A stretch of DNA of 64,000 nt from Niebla homalea (Eukaryota; Ascomycota; Lecanoromycetes; Lecanorales; Ramalinaceae). The stretch covers positions 1,302,001 to 1,366,000 of the forward strand of contig JAHGAU010000011.1 in assembly GCA_019925105.1 (NCBI GenBank). The letters are read 5' to 3'. The stretch's first letter is position 1. The number at the start of each line of letters is the position of its first letter. Under the pieces are notes generated by a model. That model did not search any database. It saw nothing but the letters and a program-made list of their open reading frames with translations, and was not told the origin of the DNA. Shown here one piece after another: positions 1 through 12,235 of the stretch. The translations under genes and the position numbers were made by a program.

Positions 1-1265
1 AGGGCTAAGAATATTTACGGCCGTTTAAAGAATAAGAATTTATTTATACGCCTTTTCCAAGAAAAACCTATAATATTATAACTGAATTTATTTAAGGGTT
101 ACCTTTAAATTTATTATTCTTTTATTACTTTATGGGTCTATTTAATACTAAAATTTCAGAATTCTAATTATATTATTAAATATCCTTATTAATATATATA
201 TTATTATTACCTTATTTATACGATTTTACCGACCGATATAATATTGCTTTTTATATTATTCCGGTATCTATAGCCTTTTAATCCTTTATTAAATATAGTT
301 TTCCCGCCGCTATTTTTTACCTTTAGGTTAATAGCGAGGTTTCTTAATTAAGTTTTTAACCACTTTTTTTATTTTTTTAATTAAGTTAAACTATAATAAT
401 AAACCCATAATTATTATAAATTTAACGGCCGCTTTAATATCCTTTTTTATTAATAAATATTTAATAATAATCGTTAATCCTTACCCTTTTAATTAATCTT
501 AGTTTAAACTCCTTAAATAATAAATAAGAGATTAATACGTATATAACGTTTTACTTTTATTATTTATATTTATAATTAACGTTAATCCGGTTATTAATGT
601 ATATAATAAAAAGGAAATAAATTAAGTTATTCTTATTTATCCGGAGTTAAATTATTAATACGTTATTGTTTTTCCTTATAATTTTATAACGTTAAAGATA
701 CTTATTAATAACCTTATTATTATTTAACGTTAAGTATTATCGTTTTTAAGGGATTAATTCTTTATATTTACGTTAACGCTTTATTTACCTTTTTATAATT
801 TATAAGGTAATCGTTATTAACTTCGCCCTTATAGCCTTTTTTTTTCCGCCGTTCTCGCTTTAAATAAGAGTTTATATATTCTTATATTAACTTCTTAAAC
901 GTAAATTAGGTCGACCTTTTTTTTAATTTATTTTAATTTAACTTTTATAAAAGGGTAAATACCGCCTTTTTACGTTTTCTTATTTAAGGTTTTTTATAGT
1001 TTTAATAAATACGTTTATTTCCTATTAACGTAATTAAGTTTATATTTTTTTTTAAGTTTTACTTAAGCGATTATTTAATTTAAGGTTAACTTTATTAATA
1101 ATATAAAAACCTTAAATTCCAGTACCGGGACGGGAGTCGCTTTATATATTTTATTTATTATTCTTAAGTATCGGTTTTAAACTTTCTATAATTACCGGAC
1201 GGGCTTTTTCCTATATTTAAGTATGCCTTTAAGTATATATTAAATAGTTATTACGTATATTATTA
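1..1265 (-). mobile_element. Tad1-like LINE, 3' part of a split copy
   Basis: This is the 3' part of ORF2 of a non-LTR retrotransposon, read on the minus strand. It matches 1426-2690 almost base for base after allowing C/T and G/A changes. It breaks off at 1265, exactly where the matching sequence resumes at 7060. I therefore read 1-1265 and 7060-11426 as one older LINE opened by the insertion of the copy at 1266-7059. Its own 3' end lies left of the window; by comparison with the inner copy about 160 bp are missing. The frame corresponds to the C-terminal RNase H-like part and is full of TAA/TAG codons from RIP. Confidence 0.85.
1250..1265. repeat. 16-bp target site duplication, left copy
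   Basis: The sequence ATTACGTATATTATTA lies immediately left of the (TCAA)n tail of the LINE at 1266-7059. It recurs unchanged at 7060-7075. Confidence 0.9.
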
Positions 1266-4086
1266 TTGATTGATTAATTGATTTATACTACGGATCTAAC
1301 TGAGCTAATTCCGGCGTTCCTTAATACTCGGCCATTTAACCTTATTGGTAACCGTAAAAAACCCGATATCTATAACGTTAAAAATAAAAACCGGTATTTA
1401 CCCAGCCTTTACTTACGTTTTAAAGGTTAAGAGTATTTACGGCCGTTTAAAGAATAGGAATCTATTTATATACCTTTTTAAGAAAACCTATAATATTACG
1501 ATTAAATCGACTTAAAAGTTACTTTTAAATCTATTATTCTTCCATTATTTTACGGGTTTATTTAATATTAAAATTTCAGAATTCTGATTATATTATTAAA
1601 TATCCTTATTAATACGTATATTATTATTATTTTATTTATATAACTTTATTAATCAATATAATATCGTTTCTTATACCGCCTTAATATTTATAGCCTTTTT
1701 AACCCTTTATTAAGTATAGTTTTCTTATTATTACTTTTTACCCTTAAATTAACGGCGAGGTTTTTAATTAAGTTTTTAATTACTTCCTTTATTTCCTTAA
1801 TTAAGTTAAATTATAATAGTAAGCCCGTAGTTATTATAAATTTAATAGTTATTTTAATACCCTTTTTATTAATAAGTATTTAATAATAATCGTTAATCCC
1901 TACTTTTTTAATTAATCCCGGTTTAAGCTTCTTAAATAATAAATAGGAGATTAATACGTATATAATGTTTTACTTTTATTATTTATACTTATAATTAACG
2001 TTAATCCGGTTACCGGCGTATATTATAAAAAGGAAATAAATTAAGCTATTTTTATTTATCCGGAATTAAATTATTAATACGTTATTGTTTTTCCTTATAA
2101 TCCCGTAATGCCGGAGATACTTATTAATAACCTTATCGCTATTTAATACCGGGTATTATTACCCTTAAAGGATTAATTTTTTATATTTATATTAACGCTT
2201 TATTTACCTTTTTATAGTCTATAGGGTAATTACTGTTAATTTCATTTTTACGGTTTTTTTTTTCCTCTACCACTTTTACTTTAAATAAGAATTTATATAT
2301 TCTTACGTTAACTTCTTAAACGTAAATTAAATTGATTTCTTTTTTAATTTACCCCAGTTTAACTTCCATAAAGGAAATAAATATTATTTCTTTATGTTTT
2401 CTTATTTAAAACTTTTTATAATTTTAATAAATACGTTTATTTCTTATTAACGTAATTAAGTTTATACTTTTTTAAGTTTTACTTAAGTAATTATTTAATT
2501 TAAAGTTAATTTTATTAATAATATAAAAACTTTAAATTCCAATATTAAAACGGGAGTTACTTTATATACTTTACTTATTACTTTTAAGTATTAGTTTTAA
2601 ACCTTTTATAATTATTAAACGGGCTTTTTCCTATATTTAAGCGTATTTTTAAGTATATATTAAATAATTATTATATACGTTATTATAAATTTTATAACCG
2701 TTTAATAAACGGTTTTAACCTTCTATAAAGTAACTCTTTACGTTAACGTTATAAAGCAAATAAGGCCTTTTTCCTATAAAATTATCTTCTTTTAGACCTT
2801 TTTTATATAGTTCTTTTAATCTAATTTCTTATCGATTTATAGGTTAAATACTTTAATATTAACTTCCGGTTTTATTATTATATTACTTAAATTTATTATA
2901 ATTATTATATTATATAACTTTAAGCTCCTTATTATATAAATAAATTTATATTTATATAAAACGAATTAAACCTTATATATTTTTATTTATTATAAATAAA
3001 CTTTATAAGTTTATTTTAATTTTAAATAGTTTATATAAGTAGATATATTATAAATTAAAAGGTAAATATCGTTAATAAAGCCTTTTATTTAAACCTTTTA
3101 TTTTAACTTTATTAAGTCTTTAATAAGTAAATTATTAAAGAATAAAAATAAAATTAAAGAAATAAATAACCTTTAAAGAATCCTTATTATCGCGGGCTTT
3201 ATTATATTTATTTTTTATCTTAGGTTAATTAACGTTACTTAATTATTTAAGAAACTTTTTATTTAATTTATAAAAAAAAATAAAATCCCCTTTTTCCGTA
3301 AATTATGTAATAACCTTTAGTAATTTATTTTATTAAACGTTTTTATAATATTTAAAGAAAGAAGACTTATAACGTATTTCTTCTTATAACTTTATATTAT
3401 ATATACGTTATCGATTAAGCCTTTAAGAATTATTTCCGTTAACCGTCCTTTTCTTACTTTTATTTATTAATTAAAAAGTAACTTATACCCTTTTACGTAA
3501 TTACTTAAGATTTTTACGATTACCGTTTTTAAAGTTTTTTTAATATATAAAGGAATATTATAGGTTTATACGATTTTATTTTTAAATAATTTAATTTAAT
3601 TAACTTCTTAAGGATAATTATTTTAATTTCCTTAAATCTATAAAGGTAATATCTTATATTAAAATAAACTTAAAATAAATAAATAAAGATTTCTCCAAAT
3701 AATAACGTTATTATAAATAGGAATTTATTTAATATATTATTAAGTTTAAGGGCCTTATCCTTTTTAGCTTATTAATCGCTTTAATTATTATCTTTTAAAT
3801 TATTATTTTACTTATTATTATTAATTTAAAATATACCGTACCGTTAATATTTACTAAGTTAACTTCTAGTAATAAAGGAAAGAACGCCCCTTAAAAAGCT
3901 TTAATTTTACCGTTAAAGATATTTATTACCGTACCGTTTAATCTTTTTAAGGGTAAAAACTTAAAAATAAATTTAAGTTTCTTACTTTATTCTTTACCGT
4001 ATTTTATTAACTTTTAAATATTATAAAAAAAACCGCCGAGTTATATATTATAGCCCGGAAGTATATTTATTTAACCTTCTAGATAA

Positions 4087-4109
4087 TTTTTTTTTTTTTT
4101 TTTTTTTTT
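4087..4109. repeat. Homopolymer T tract
   Basis: Twenty-three consecutive T inside LINE copy A. The matching place in the second copy (about 8481) has a much shorter run broken by C, so this is a local expansion. Confidence 0.9.
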
Positions 4110-5699
4110 AAGCTTTTTTTAACCGTTAAAGTATTTCTTGGTTTTTATATTTAATAGTTTACTTTATAAGCGTTTTTATTTTTATAATTACCTTTATATA
4201 TTTTTTATTTTAATAAGTTTTAACTCTTTAAGATAGCTTTAATATTAAAATTATAATATTAATTACTTTATTTAAAGTTTTTATTACCTACTTTATAAAA
4301 CGGTTAATTTATTCTTTATTATTAAGTTAAAAACATTTTATTAATTAAAATATTATTTTTACCGTTTTTATTAATATTTCGGCTTCCTTAACCGTCTTTT
4401 ATATTTATTTAAATAATAAAAACGGAATTATATTAATAGATTAATTTAAAATTATTTATATTAGGACGTAATTTAAATTATATTTTAGGTTTTTTTGGGG
4501 TCCGTATATTATAATTAAGTTAATAATACCTTTTAAACCGAATATTAAGTTAATTATAATTCTAAGTTTATAACTTTCTTATATAATAACCTTTTTCGGC
4601 GTTAATAACGTAAGGTTAAACTATATAATAATTATTAATAATTCTTTAAATTTAATATAATTAATTATATAATCGTTTTCGTTTTATTAAACGTAATAAA
4701 GATTAAAGTCCTTTATTAAAAAATATTTATTAAATATAATTATAATATCCTTAAGTAATAAGATTATAAAGGGTTTTTTTTTATTAATTAATAACGGATT
4801 ATACGTATTATAAATATTTAAAATACCCTTAATATCCCCTTTTATACGATCCGGAGTATATATAAGTTCCTTTCGTAATAAGTAATATCTTAATTATTTA
4901 TATTTAATTTTTTATTAATAAAGAAGTATATCCGTATTATCTTATTATTTTTAAAGGTTAAGTAAAAACTATCTTTTAAGTTAATTAAAAAATAAATATA
5001 CGGATTATATAATAATTCTTATATTATTATAATATCGATATCCTTTATTTCCTTAAATTTAAATATTAATATTATAACTTTAATTACTTCCTTACGTACG
5101 TTATATTATATTACCCTTAAAAGCGTAAATATATTAAATATTAATGTTTATTAAACTTTCTTTATTAACTTTTATTTATATAAACGGTTTTTTTTAAAAT
5201 TAAATATTATTTATTTTAATCTTTTTATTATAATAGTAATCCCGGTTAAGCGGCCGGCTTTAAGGGTTAATATTATTATAAATTTCCTTTTTTTTACGTT
5301 ATTAATTATTACGTTTTATCTTTCCTTATTTAATAAACTTTATTTACGTTTTAAGACCGTTTTTAATTATTTTACCGGTTTAAGTTTATATAAATTATAA
5401 TATTAAATTTTAATTATTATCTTAATTTCTTTATATTAAGTCTTTTTTATTCTTATTATATATTATAAGTTTTATATTGAATAATTATTATTATTATATA
5501 TTACGTATTTTAACGCGTTTATCGTTAAGCCCTTTATTATTAAGTTAATGTATTTATATATATTATGCCCTTTAATATATACTATATACTTTATATTATT
5601 AAGGTATTTTATAATAATATATCCGTATTTTTAATATTTAAAGTATTAATAAATATCCACTACTTAATTTTAAGGTCTTATTAATTTAAAGGATTTATC

Positions 5700-7028
5700 C
5701 TTTATTATCCTTTATTAAGGATATTATTATATATCCTTATTAATATTACGTTTAAGATAACCGTAAAGTATCTCTTTATATAATTGAAAACGTTTAATTT
5801 TTTTATTATAATAAGGAAACTATAATTAATAATCTCTAACCTAAAATAAAAGATTATATTCTTTTTTTTTTATCCGCCTTAAAGTAACTTCCCTTTCCTT
5901 TTTTATAAACTTTATTAAATATATCCTGTTTATTACGATAATGAAAAATTATTTTAATATTTTTATTATTTTATACCCTTTTTTACCGGCTTATCCCTTT
6001 AACTTTTTAATCTTTTTTTTACCTTTAATAAGGTTATATTAAGGAGGATATTCCTATTTTATAACTTATATATTATAATAATTTATTTTATTAATAATTC
6101 TTCCGTTACCTTAAACGCCTTTATTAATTATAATAAATTTATTTTCGTTATTATATTTTTTTCCTTTTCGCCTAATAATTATATAGTTATTATTTTTACT
6201 TTTTTTAATACCGCCGCTTTTTCTTTTATTTTTATTTTTTTTATTATTAACGTTAACGTTATCTTTATAGCTTTTATTATTTAATTTATCCCCGCTCCCT
6301 TCTTTAAAGTTTTCCCTGTTATTTCTTTACTTTATATATATCTTCTTTATCTTTTTTTACTTCCGTCCGCCGGCGTTTTTATTACCGCCCCTTAAGCTCC
6401 GCATAGCCTTTTTAATTCCCTTAAATTTCTCCTTATTTTTACGTAAAAGTTTCTTACCCCTATAACCCGATTTATAGTATTAATTAAATCTTTAACGTAA
6501 TATCCTTTTTTATATAGTTATAAGGAAATTTTTTAATATCCTTATTGCTTCCTCCTTTTTTATTTTTCCTTTACGTATTTAATAATTATTTTTTTTTATA
6601 ATTTATTCTTATCTATTTAATATTTCTTTATTTTTATTTAACTTTCTTTTAATTTATATATACTTAATAAGGCCTTTTACGCCTCCGTTTACCTTTTATT
6701 TATCCCCGCGTATCGTCCTTATCCCTTCCGCCCTTTATTTATTACCTTTTATAATAATACCTTTACGCGTTATATACGTCCCTTAACGTATATCTTATTA
6801 ACCATAGGCTCCCTATTTAATTTAAGGCCGTTTTATCTTATATTTATCGCGTTATTTATATAACTTATTATTATTCCTATTAACCTAAGCCGCTTACCTT
6901 TCCTCCCCTTTTACCTTTATTATTATTCCGCTTCCGCCTATCGTATTTAAGGTATTATTCTTACTATTACTTAAGCTATATACGCGTATATCGTTTCTGA
7001 CCTCTGGGGTCCCGTTGTTCGTCGCCAT
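5700..7028 (-). pseudogene. LINE ORF1 (gag-like), copy A, degenerate
   Basis: Expected to encode the nucleic-acid-binding ORF1 protein of a Tad1-like LINE. The ATG at 7028-7026 and the first ten codons (MATNNGTPEV) are intact and identical in the copy starting at 11419; the third copy (22641) begins the same way apart from RIP changes. Beyond roughly 40 codons stops appear in every frame. The unusually good preservation of the first 30 bases in three copies is a useful family tag. The 3' limit is a guess because I could not place the ORF1/ORF2 junction, and no zinc knuckle could be confirmed after RIP. Confidence 0.5.
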
Positions 7029-7059
7029 CTCCAAATCTTTTTCCAGCTTTTTCATTATA

Positions 7060-7075
7060 ATTACGTATATTATTA
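7060..7075. repeat. 16-bp target site duplication, right copy
   Basis: Perfect partner of 1250-1265, directly adjoining the 5' end of LINE copy A. Confidence 0.9.
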
Positions 7076-10000
7076 TAAACTTTATAATTATTTAATAAAC
7101 GGTTCTAGCCTTTTATAAGGTAACTTCTTACGTCGATACTATAAGGTAAATAAGGCCTTTCTTCTGTAAAATTATTTTCTTTTAGACTTTTTTTATATAA
7201 TCCTTTTTAATCTAATTTCCTATCGATTTATAAGTTAATTACCTTAATATTAACTTCCGGTTTTACCGTTATATTATTTAAGTTTATTATAGCTATTATA
7301 TCGTATAATTTCGGACTCTTTATTATATAAATAAACTTATATTTATACGGGGTAAATTAAGCCTTATATATCTTTATTTATTATAAGTAAACTTTATAGG
7401 TTTATTTTAATTTTAAATAATTTATATAAATAAACGTATTATAAATTAAGAGGTAAATATCGTTAATAAAGCCTTTTACTTAAACCTTTTATTTTAATTT
7501 TATTAAGTTTTTAATAAGTAGGCTATTAAAGAATAAGAATAAGATTAAAGAAATAAATAACCTTTAAAGAATCTTTATTATTATAGGCTTTATCGTATTT
7601 ATTTTTTATCTTAAGTTAATTAACGTTATTTAATTACTTAAGAAACTTTCTATTTAATTTATAAAGAAAAATAGGACCCTTTTTTTTTTCCGTAAATTAT
7701 ATAGTAACCTTTAATAATTTACTTTATTAAACGCCTTTATAATATTTAAAGAAAGAAGACTTATAATATACTTTTTCCTATAACTTTATATTATATATAC
7801 GTTATTAATTAAACCTTTAAAAGCCGTCTCCGTTAATTGTCTTCTTCTTGTTTTTATTTATTAATCGGGGAGTAATTTATATCCTTTTACGTAATTACTT
7901 AAGATCTTTATAATTACCGTTTTTAAAGCCTTTTTTTAATATATAAAGGAATATTATAAGTTTATATAACTTTACCTTTAAGTAATTTAACTTAACCGGC
8001 TTCTTAAGGATAATCGTTTTAACCTCCTTAAATTTATAAGGGTAATATTTTATATCGAAATAAACTTAAAATAAATAAATAAAAATCTCTTTAAATAATA
8101 ACGTTATTATAAATAAAAACTTATTTAATATACCGTTAAGTCCGGGGCTTTATCCTTCTTTAATTTATTAATCGTTTTAATTATTATTTCTTAAGTTATT
8201 ATTTTATTTATTATTATTAATTTAAGATATATTATACCGTTAATATCTATTAAGTTAATTTCCGGTAACGGGGAAAAACGTCCTTTTAAGAACTTTAATT
8301 TTATTATTAAAAGTATTTATTATTATACCGTCTGGTTTTTAAGGGTAAAAATTTAAAAATAAGTTTAAATTTTTTATTTTATTTTTTATTATATTTTATT
8401 AACTTTTAAATATTATAAAAGGAAACCGTTAAATTATATATTATAGCCCGGAAGTATATTTATTTAGTCTTCCGGATAACTTTTTTTTTTTCTTCTTAAG
8501 CTTTTTTTAATTATTAAAGCGTCTTTTAATTTTTATATTTAATAATTTATTTTATAAGCGTTTTTATTTTTATAATTATTTTTATATATTTTTTATTTTA
8601 ATAAGTTTTAACTTTTTAAGATAACTTTATTATTAAGATTATAATATTAATTACTTTATTTAAAGTTTTTATTACCCGCTTTATAAAATAATCGATTTAT
8701 TTTTTATTATTAAATTAAGGACGTTCCGTTAATTAAGATATTATTTTTATTACTTTTATTAATATTTTAACTTCTTTAATTATCTTTTATATTTATTTAA
8801 ACGGTAAAAATAGAGTTATATTAATAGATTAATTTAAAATTATTTATATCAGGATATAATTTAAACCGTATTTTAAGTCTTTTTAAGGTCTATATATTAT
8901 AATTAAATTAATAATATTTTCTAAATTAAATATTAAGTTAATCGTAATTTTAAGTTTACGGTTTTCTTATATAATAGCCTTTTTTAATATTAATAATGTA
9001 AAATTAAACCGTATAATAATTATTAATAATTCTTTAAATTTAATATAATTAATTATATAATTATTTTTATTTTATTAAATATAATAAAGATTAAAGTCCT
9101 TTATTAAAAAATATTTACTAGGTATAATTATAATATCCTTAAGTAATAAGATTATAAAGGATTTTTTTTTATTGGCCGATAACGGATTATATATATTATA
9201 AATATTTAAAGTATTTTTAATATCCTTTTCTTATATAATCCGGAATATATATAGGTTCCTTCTATAATAAATAACGTTTTAATTATTTATATTTAATTTT
9301 TTATTAATAAAGAAATATATCCGTATTATTTTATTACCCTTAAAAGTTAAGTAGAAATTATTTCCCGGGTTAATTAAAGAATAAATATACGGATTATATA
9401 ACGGCTTTTATATTATTATAATATTAATATCCTTTATTTCTTTAAATCCAAATATCGGTATTATAACTTTAATTACTTCCCCGTATATATTATATTATAT
9501 TACCCTTAAAAGCGTAAGTATATTAAATATTAACGTTTATCGGGCTTTTTTTATTAACTTTTATTTATATAAATAGTCTTTCCTTAAAGTTAAACGTTAT
9601 TTATCTTAATCTTTTTATTATAATAATAATCTTAATCGGGTAATCGGCTTTAAAGGTTAATATTATTATAAATTTCCTTTTTTTACGTTATTAATTATTA
9701 CGTTTTACTTTTCCTTATTTAATAAGCTCCGTTTATATTTTAAGATCGTCTTTAATTACTTTATTAATTTAAGTTTATATAAATTATAACGTTAAATTTT
9801 AATTATTATCTTAATTTCTTTATATTAAGTCTTTTTTATTTTTATTATATACCGTAAATCCTATATTAAGTAATTATTATTATTATATATTACGTATTTT
9901 AACGTATTCTTTATTAAGCTTTTTATTATTAAGTTAACGTATTTATATATATTATGCTTTTTAATATATATTACGTACTTTATATTATTAAGGTATTTTA

Positions 10001-11426
10001 TAATAATATGCTTATACCTTTAATATTTAAAGTATTAATAAATATCCGTTACCTGGTCTTAAGGTCTTATTAACTTAAAGGACTTACCCTTTATTACCCT
10101 TTTATCGAGGATATCGTTATATATCCTTATTAACGTTATATTTAAAATAACCGTAAAGTATCTCTTTATATAATTAAAGGCGTTTAACCTTTTTATTATA
10201 ATAAGGAAATTATAATTAATGATTTTTAACTTAAGGTAAAAAACTATATTCTTTTTCTTTATCCGCCTTAAAGTAACTTCCCCTTCCTCCCTTATAAATT
10301 TTATTAAATATATCCCGTTTACCGCAATAATAAAGGATTACCTTAATACTTTTATTATTTTATATCTTTTTTTACCGGCCTATCTTTTTAACTTTTTTAG
10401 CCCTTTTTTTTACTTTTAATAAGGTTATATTAAGGAGGATATCCCTATTTTATAGTTTATATACTGTAATAATCTATTTTATTAATAGCTTTTTTATTAC
10501 CTTAAATGCCTTTATTAATTATAACGGGTTTATTTTTATTATTATATTTTTCTTTTTTTCATTTAATAATTATATAATTATTATCTTTATTTTATTTAAC
10601 GCCGTTATTTTCTCCCCCGCCCTTATTTCCTTTATTATTAACGCTAACGCTACCTTTATAATCTTTATTATTTAACTTATCCCCGCTTTTTTTCTTTAAA
10701 GCTTTTCCCGTCGCTTTTTTACTTTATATATATTCTCTTTATTTCCTTTTATTTTTATTTATTAACGCTTTTATTACCGTTTTTTAAGTTCTATATAACC
10801 TTTTTAACTCCCTTAAACTTCTTTTCGCTTTTACGTAAAAGTCTTTTACCCTTTATAGCCCGATTTATAATATCGGTTAAGTCTTTAACGTAATATCCTT
10901 CTATATAATTATAAGGAAACCTTTTAATATCTTTATCGCTTCCTCCTTTTTATTTCTCCTTTACGTATTTAATAATTATCTTTTTTTATAACTTATTTTT
11001 ATTTACTTAATATCTCCTTATTTTTATTTAATTTTCTTTTTAATTTATATATATTTAATAAGGCCTTTTACGCCTCCGTTTACCTTTTATCCGTCCTTAC
11101 GTATTATCCTCGTCCCCTTTACCCTTTATTTATTACCTTTTATAATAATACCTTTATACGTTATACGCGTCCCTTTACGTATATCTTATTGAATATAAGT
11201 TCCTTATTTAATTTAAGGCTTTTCTATCTTGTATTTATCGCGTTATTTATACGATTTATTACCGTTTTTATTAACTTAAGCCGTTTACCCTTTCTCCTTT
11301 TTTACCCTTATTATTATTCCGCTTCTACCTATTATATTTAAGGTATTATCCTCACTATTATTTAAGCTATATACGCGTATATCGTTTCTGACCTCTGGGG
11401 TCCCGTTGTTCGTCGCCATCTATCCG
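7060..11426 (-). mobile_element. Tad1-like LINE, 5' part of a split copy (copy B)
   Basis: The 5' portion of the older LINE whose 3' portion is at 1-1265. It aligns along its whole length with 2690-7030. The ORF1 start (MATNNGTPEV) lies near 11419 on the minus strand. Only a few bases of leader remain before the sequence changes to an oppositely oriented LINE fragment at 11427, so its 5' leader and left-hand duplication are lost or were never present. Heavily mutated by RIP; its C/T pattern differs from copy A at many sites, so the two were mutated partly independently. Confidence 0.85.
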
Positions 11427-12235
11427 TTTCTTATTTATTATATTTACCGGAAATCATATAAACGCCGGATGTAAGTATAAATAAAGAAAGTAAAACGCTA
11501 TATATATCTTTATTTCTTATTTTTTATTTATAAAGGCTAAATTAAAACTTATTATAAAAGTTAATACTTATAATTATTATTAAATGTTATTTATAAAGTA
11601 AAATATCCGGGTAGCCGTTAAATTTATAATATTTACCGGATTATTATTATAATTTAACCTTATTATAAAAATAAATAAGGTTATTAAAGAACTTATAAAG
11701 GGGGCCCGTTACCGGTTAAAGAAGAAAAAGAAAAACGGAAACCAATTACGTTAATTATATAAATCGGAAAGCATCTTTTATAGCCGTAAGGATATAATAA
11801 TAAACGCCTGCCAGAAGTCTTTAAAGGAGTTAAAAGCGATAATAATATAAAAGGAATATATATTAAACGTATAAATATTAATAAGGATATTTAAAGGCAT
11901 TACGTAAAATTAAGGTAATATAAATATATAAAGGAACGGAAGAGTAATAAGCTTAAAAGTAGCTTTTATAAAAATATAATTATAATACTATAAATTTTCT
12001 TAAGGGAGTTAAAATATAAAAAGTATATAAATAGATTATTATTCTTTAAATAACCGTTAATATCCTTTACCTTAAGGGATAAAGGGTAAAGGCCTAGTAA
12101 ATGCCGGTTTTTTACCTTAACGTTATAAGTATCAGATTTTTACGGTTACCAGTAAGGCTAAAAGGCCGCGTATTAAGGAACGCCGGAATTAGCTTAGCTA
12201 GATCCGTAGTATAAATCAATTAATCAATCAATCAA
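11427..12235 (+). mobile_element. Tad1-like LINE, 5'-truncated 3' end (copy D)
   Basis: About 0.8 kb of the 3' end of the same LINE family on the plus strand. It begins within the C-terminal RNase H region, matching 14458 onward and 63637 onward. It ends with the family terminus CCGTAGTATAAATCAAT and an (AATC)n tail at about 12212-12235. It meets copy B head to head at 11426/11427. No target duplication could be matched on its two sides. Confidence 0.8.

Larger units (their letters stand above)
1266..7059 (-). mobile_element. Full-length Tad1-like LINE (copy A)
   Basis: A complete 5.79-kb LINE on the minus strand. The 5' end is at 7059, followed by a 31-nt leader and a start codon at 7028-7026 that opens MATNNGTPEV, the ORF1 N-terminus shared with the copies ending at 11426 and 22679. 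ORF2 follows, with endonuclease, reverse transcriptase and C-terminal RNase H expected for the Tad1 clade; only the RT and C-terminal parts were recognised, by alignment to the plus-strand copies. The 3' end is the conserved block ending CCGTAGTATAAATCAAT with a short (TCAA)n tail, lying at 1266-1290 on the plus strand. It is flanked by a perfect 16-bp duplication and inserted into an older copy of the same family. Dense TAA/TAG codons show RIP; it cannot be active. A 23-base T run lies at 4087-4109. Confidence 0.88.

Noticed and set aside
11400..12235. Twin-priming inversion joining LINE copies B and D
   Set aside because: Copy B together with 1-1265 reaches to near its own 3' end, so it overlaps the part present in D; a single twin-primed insertion would not duplicate it.
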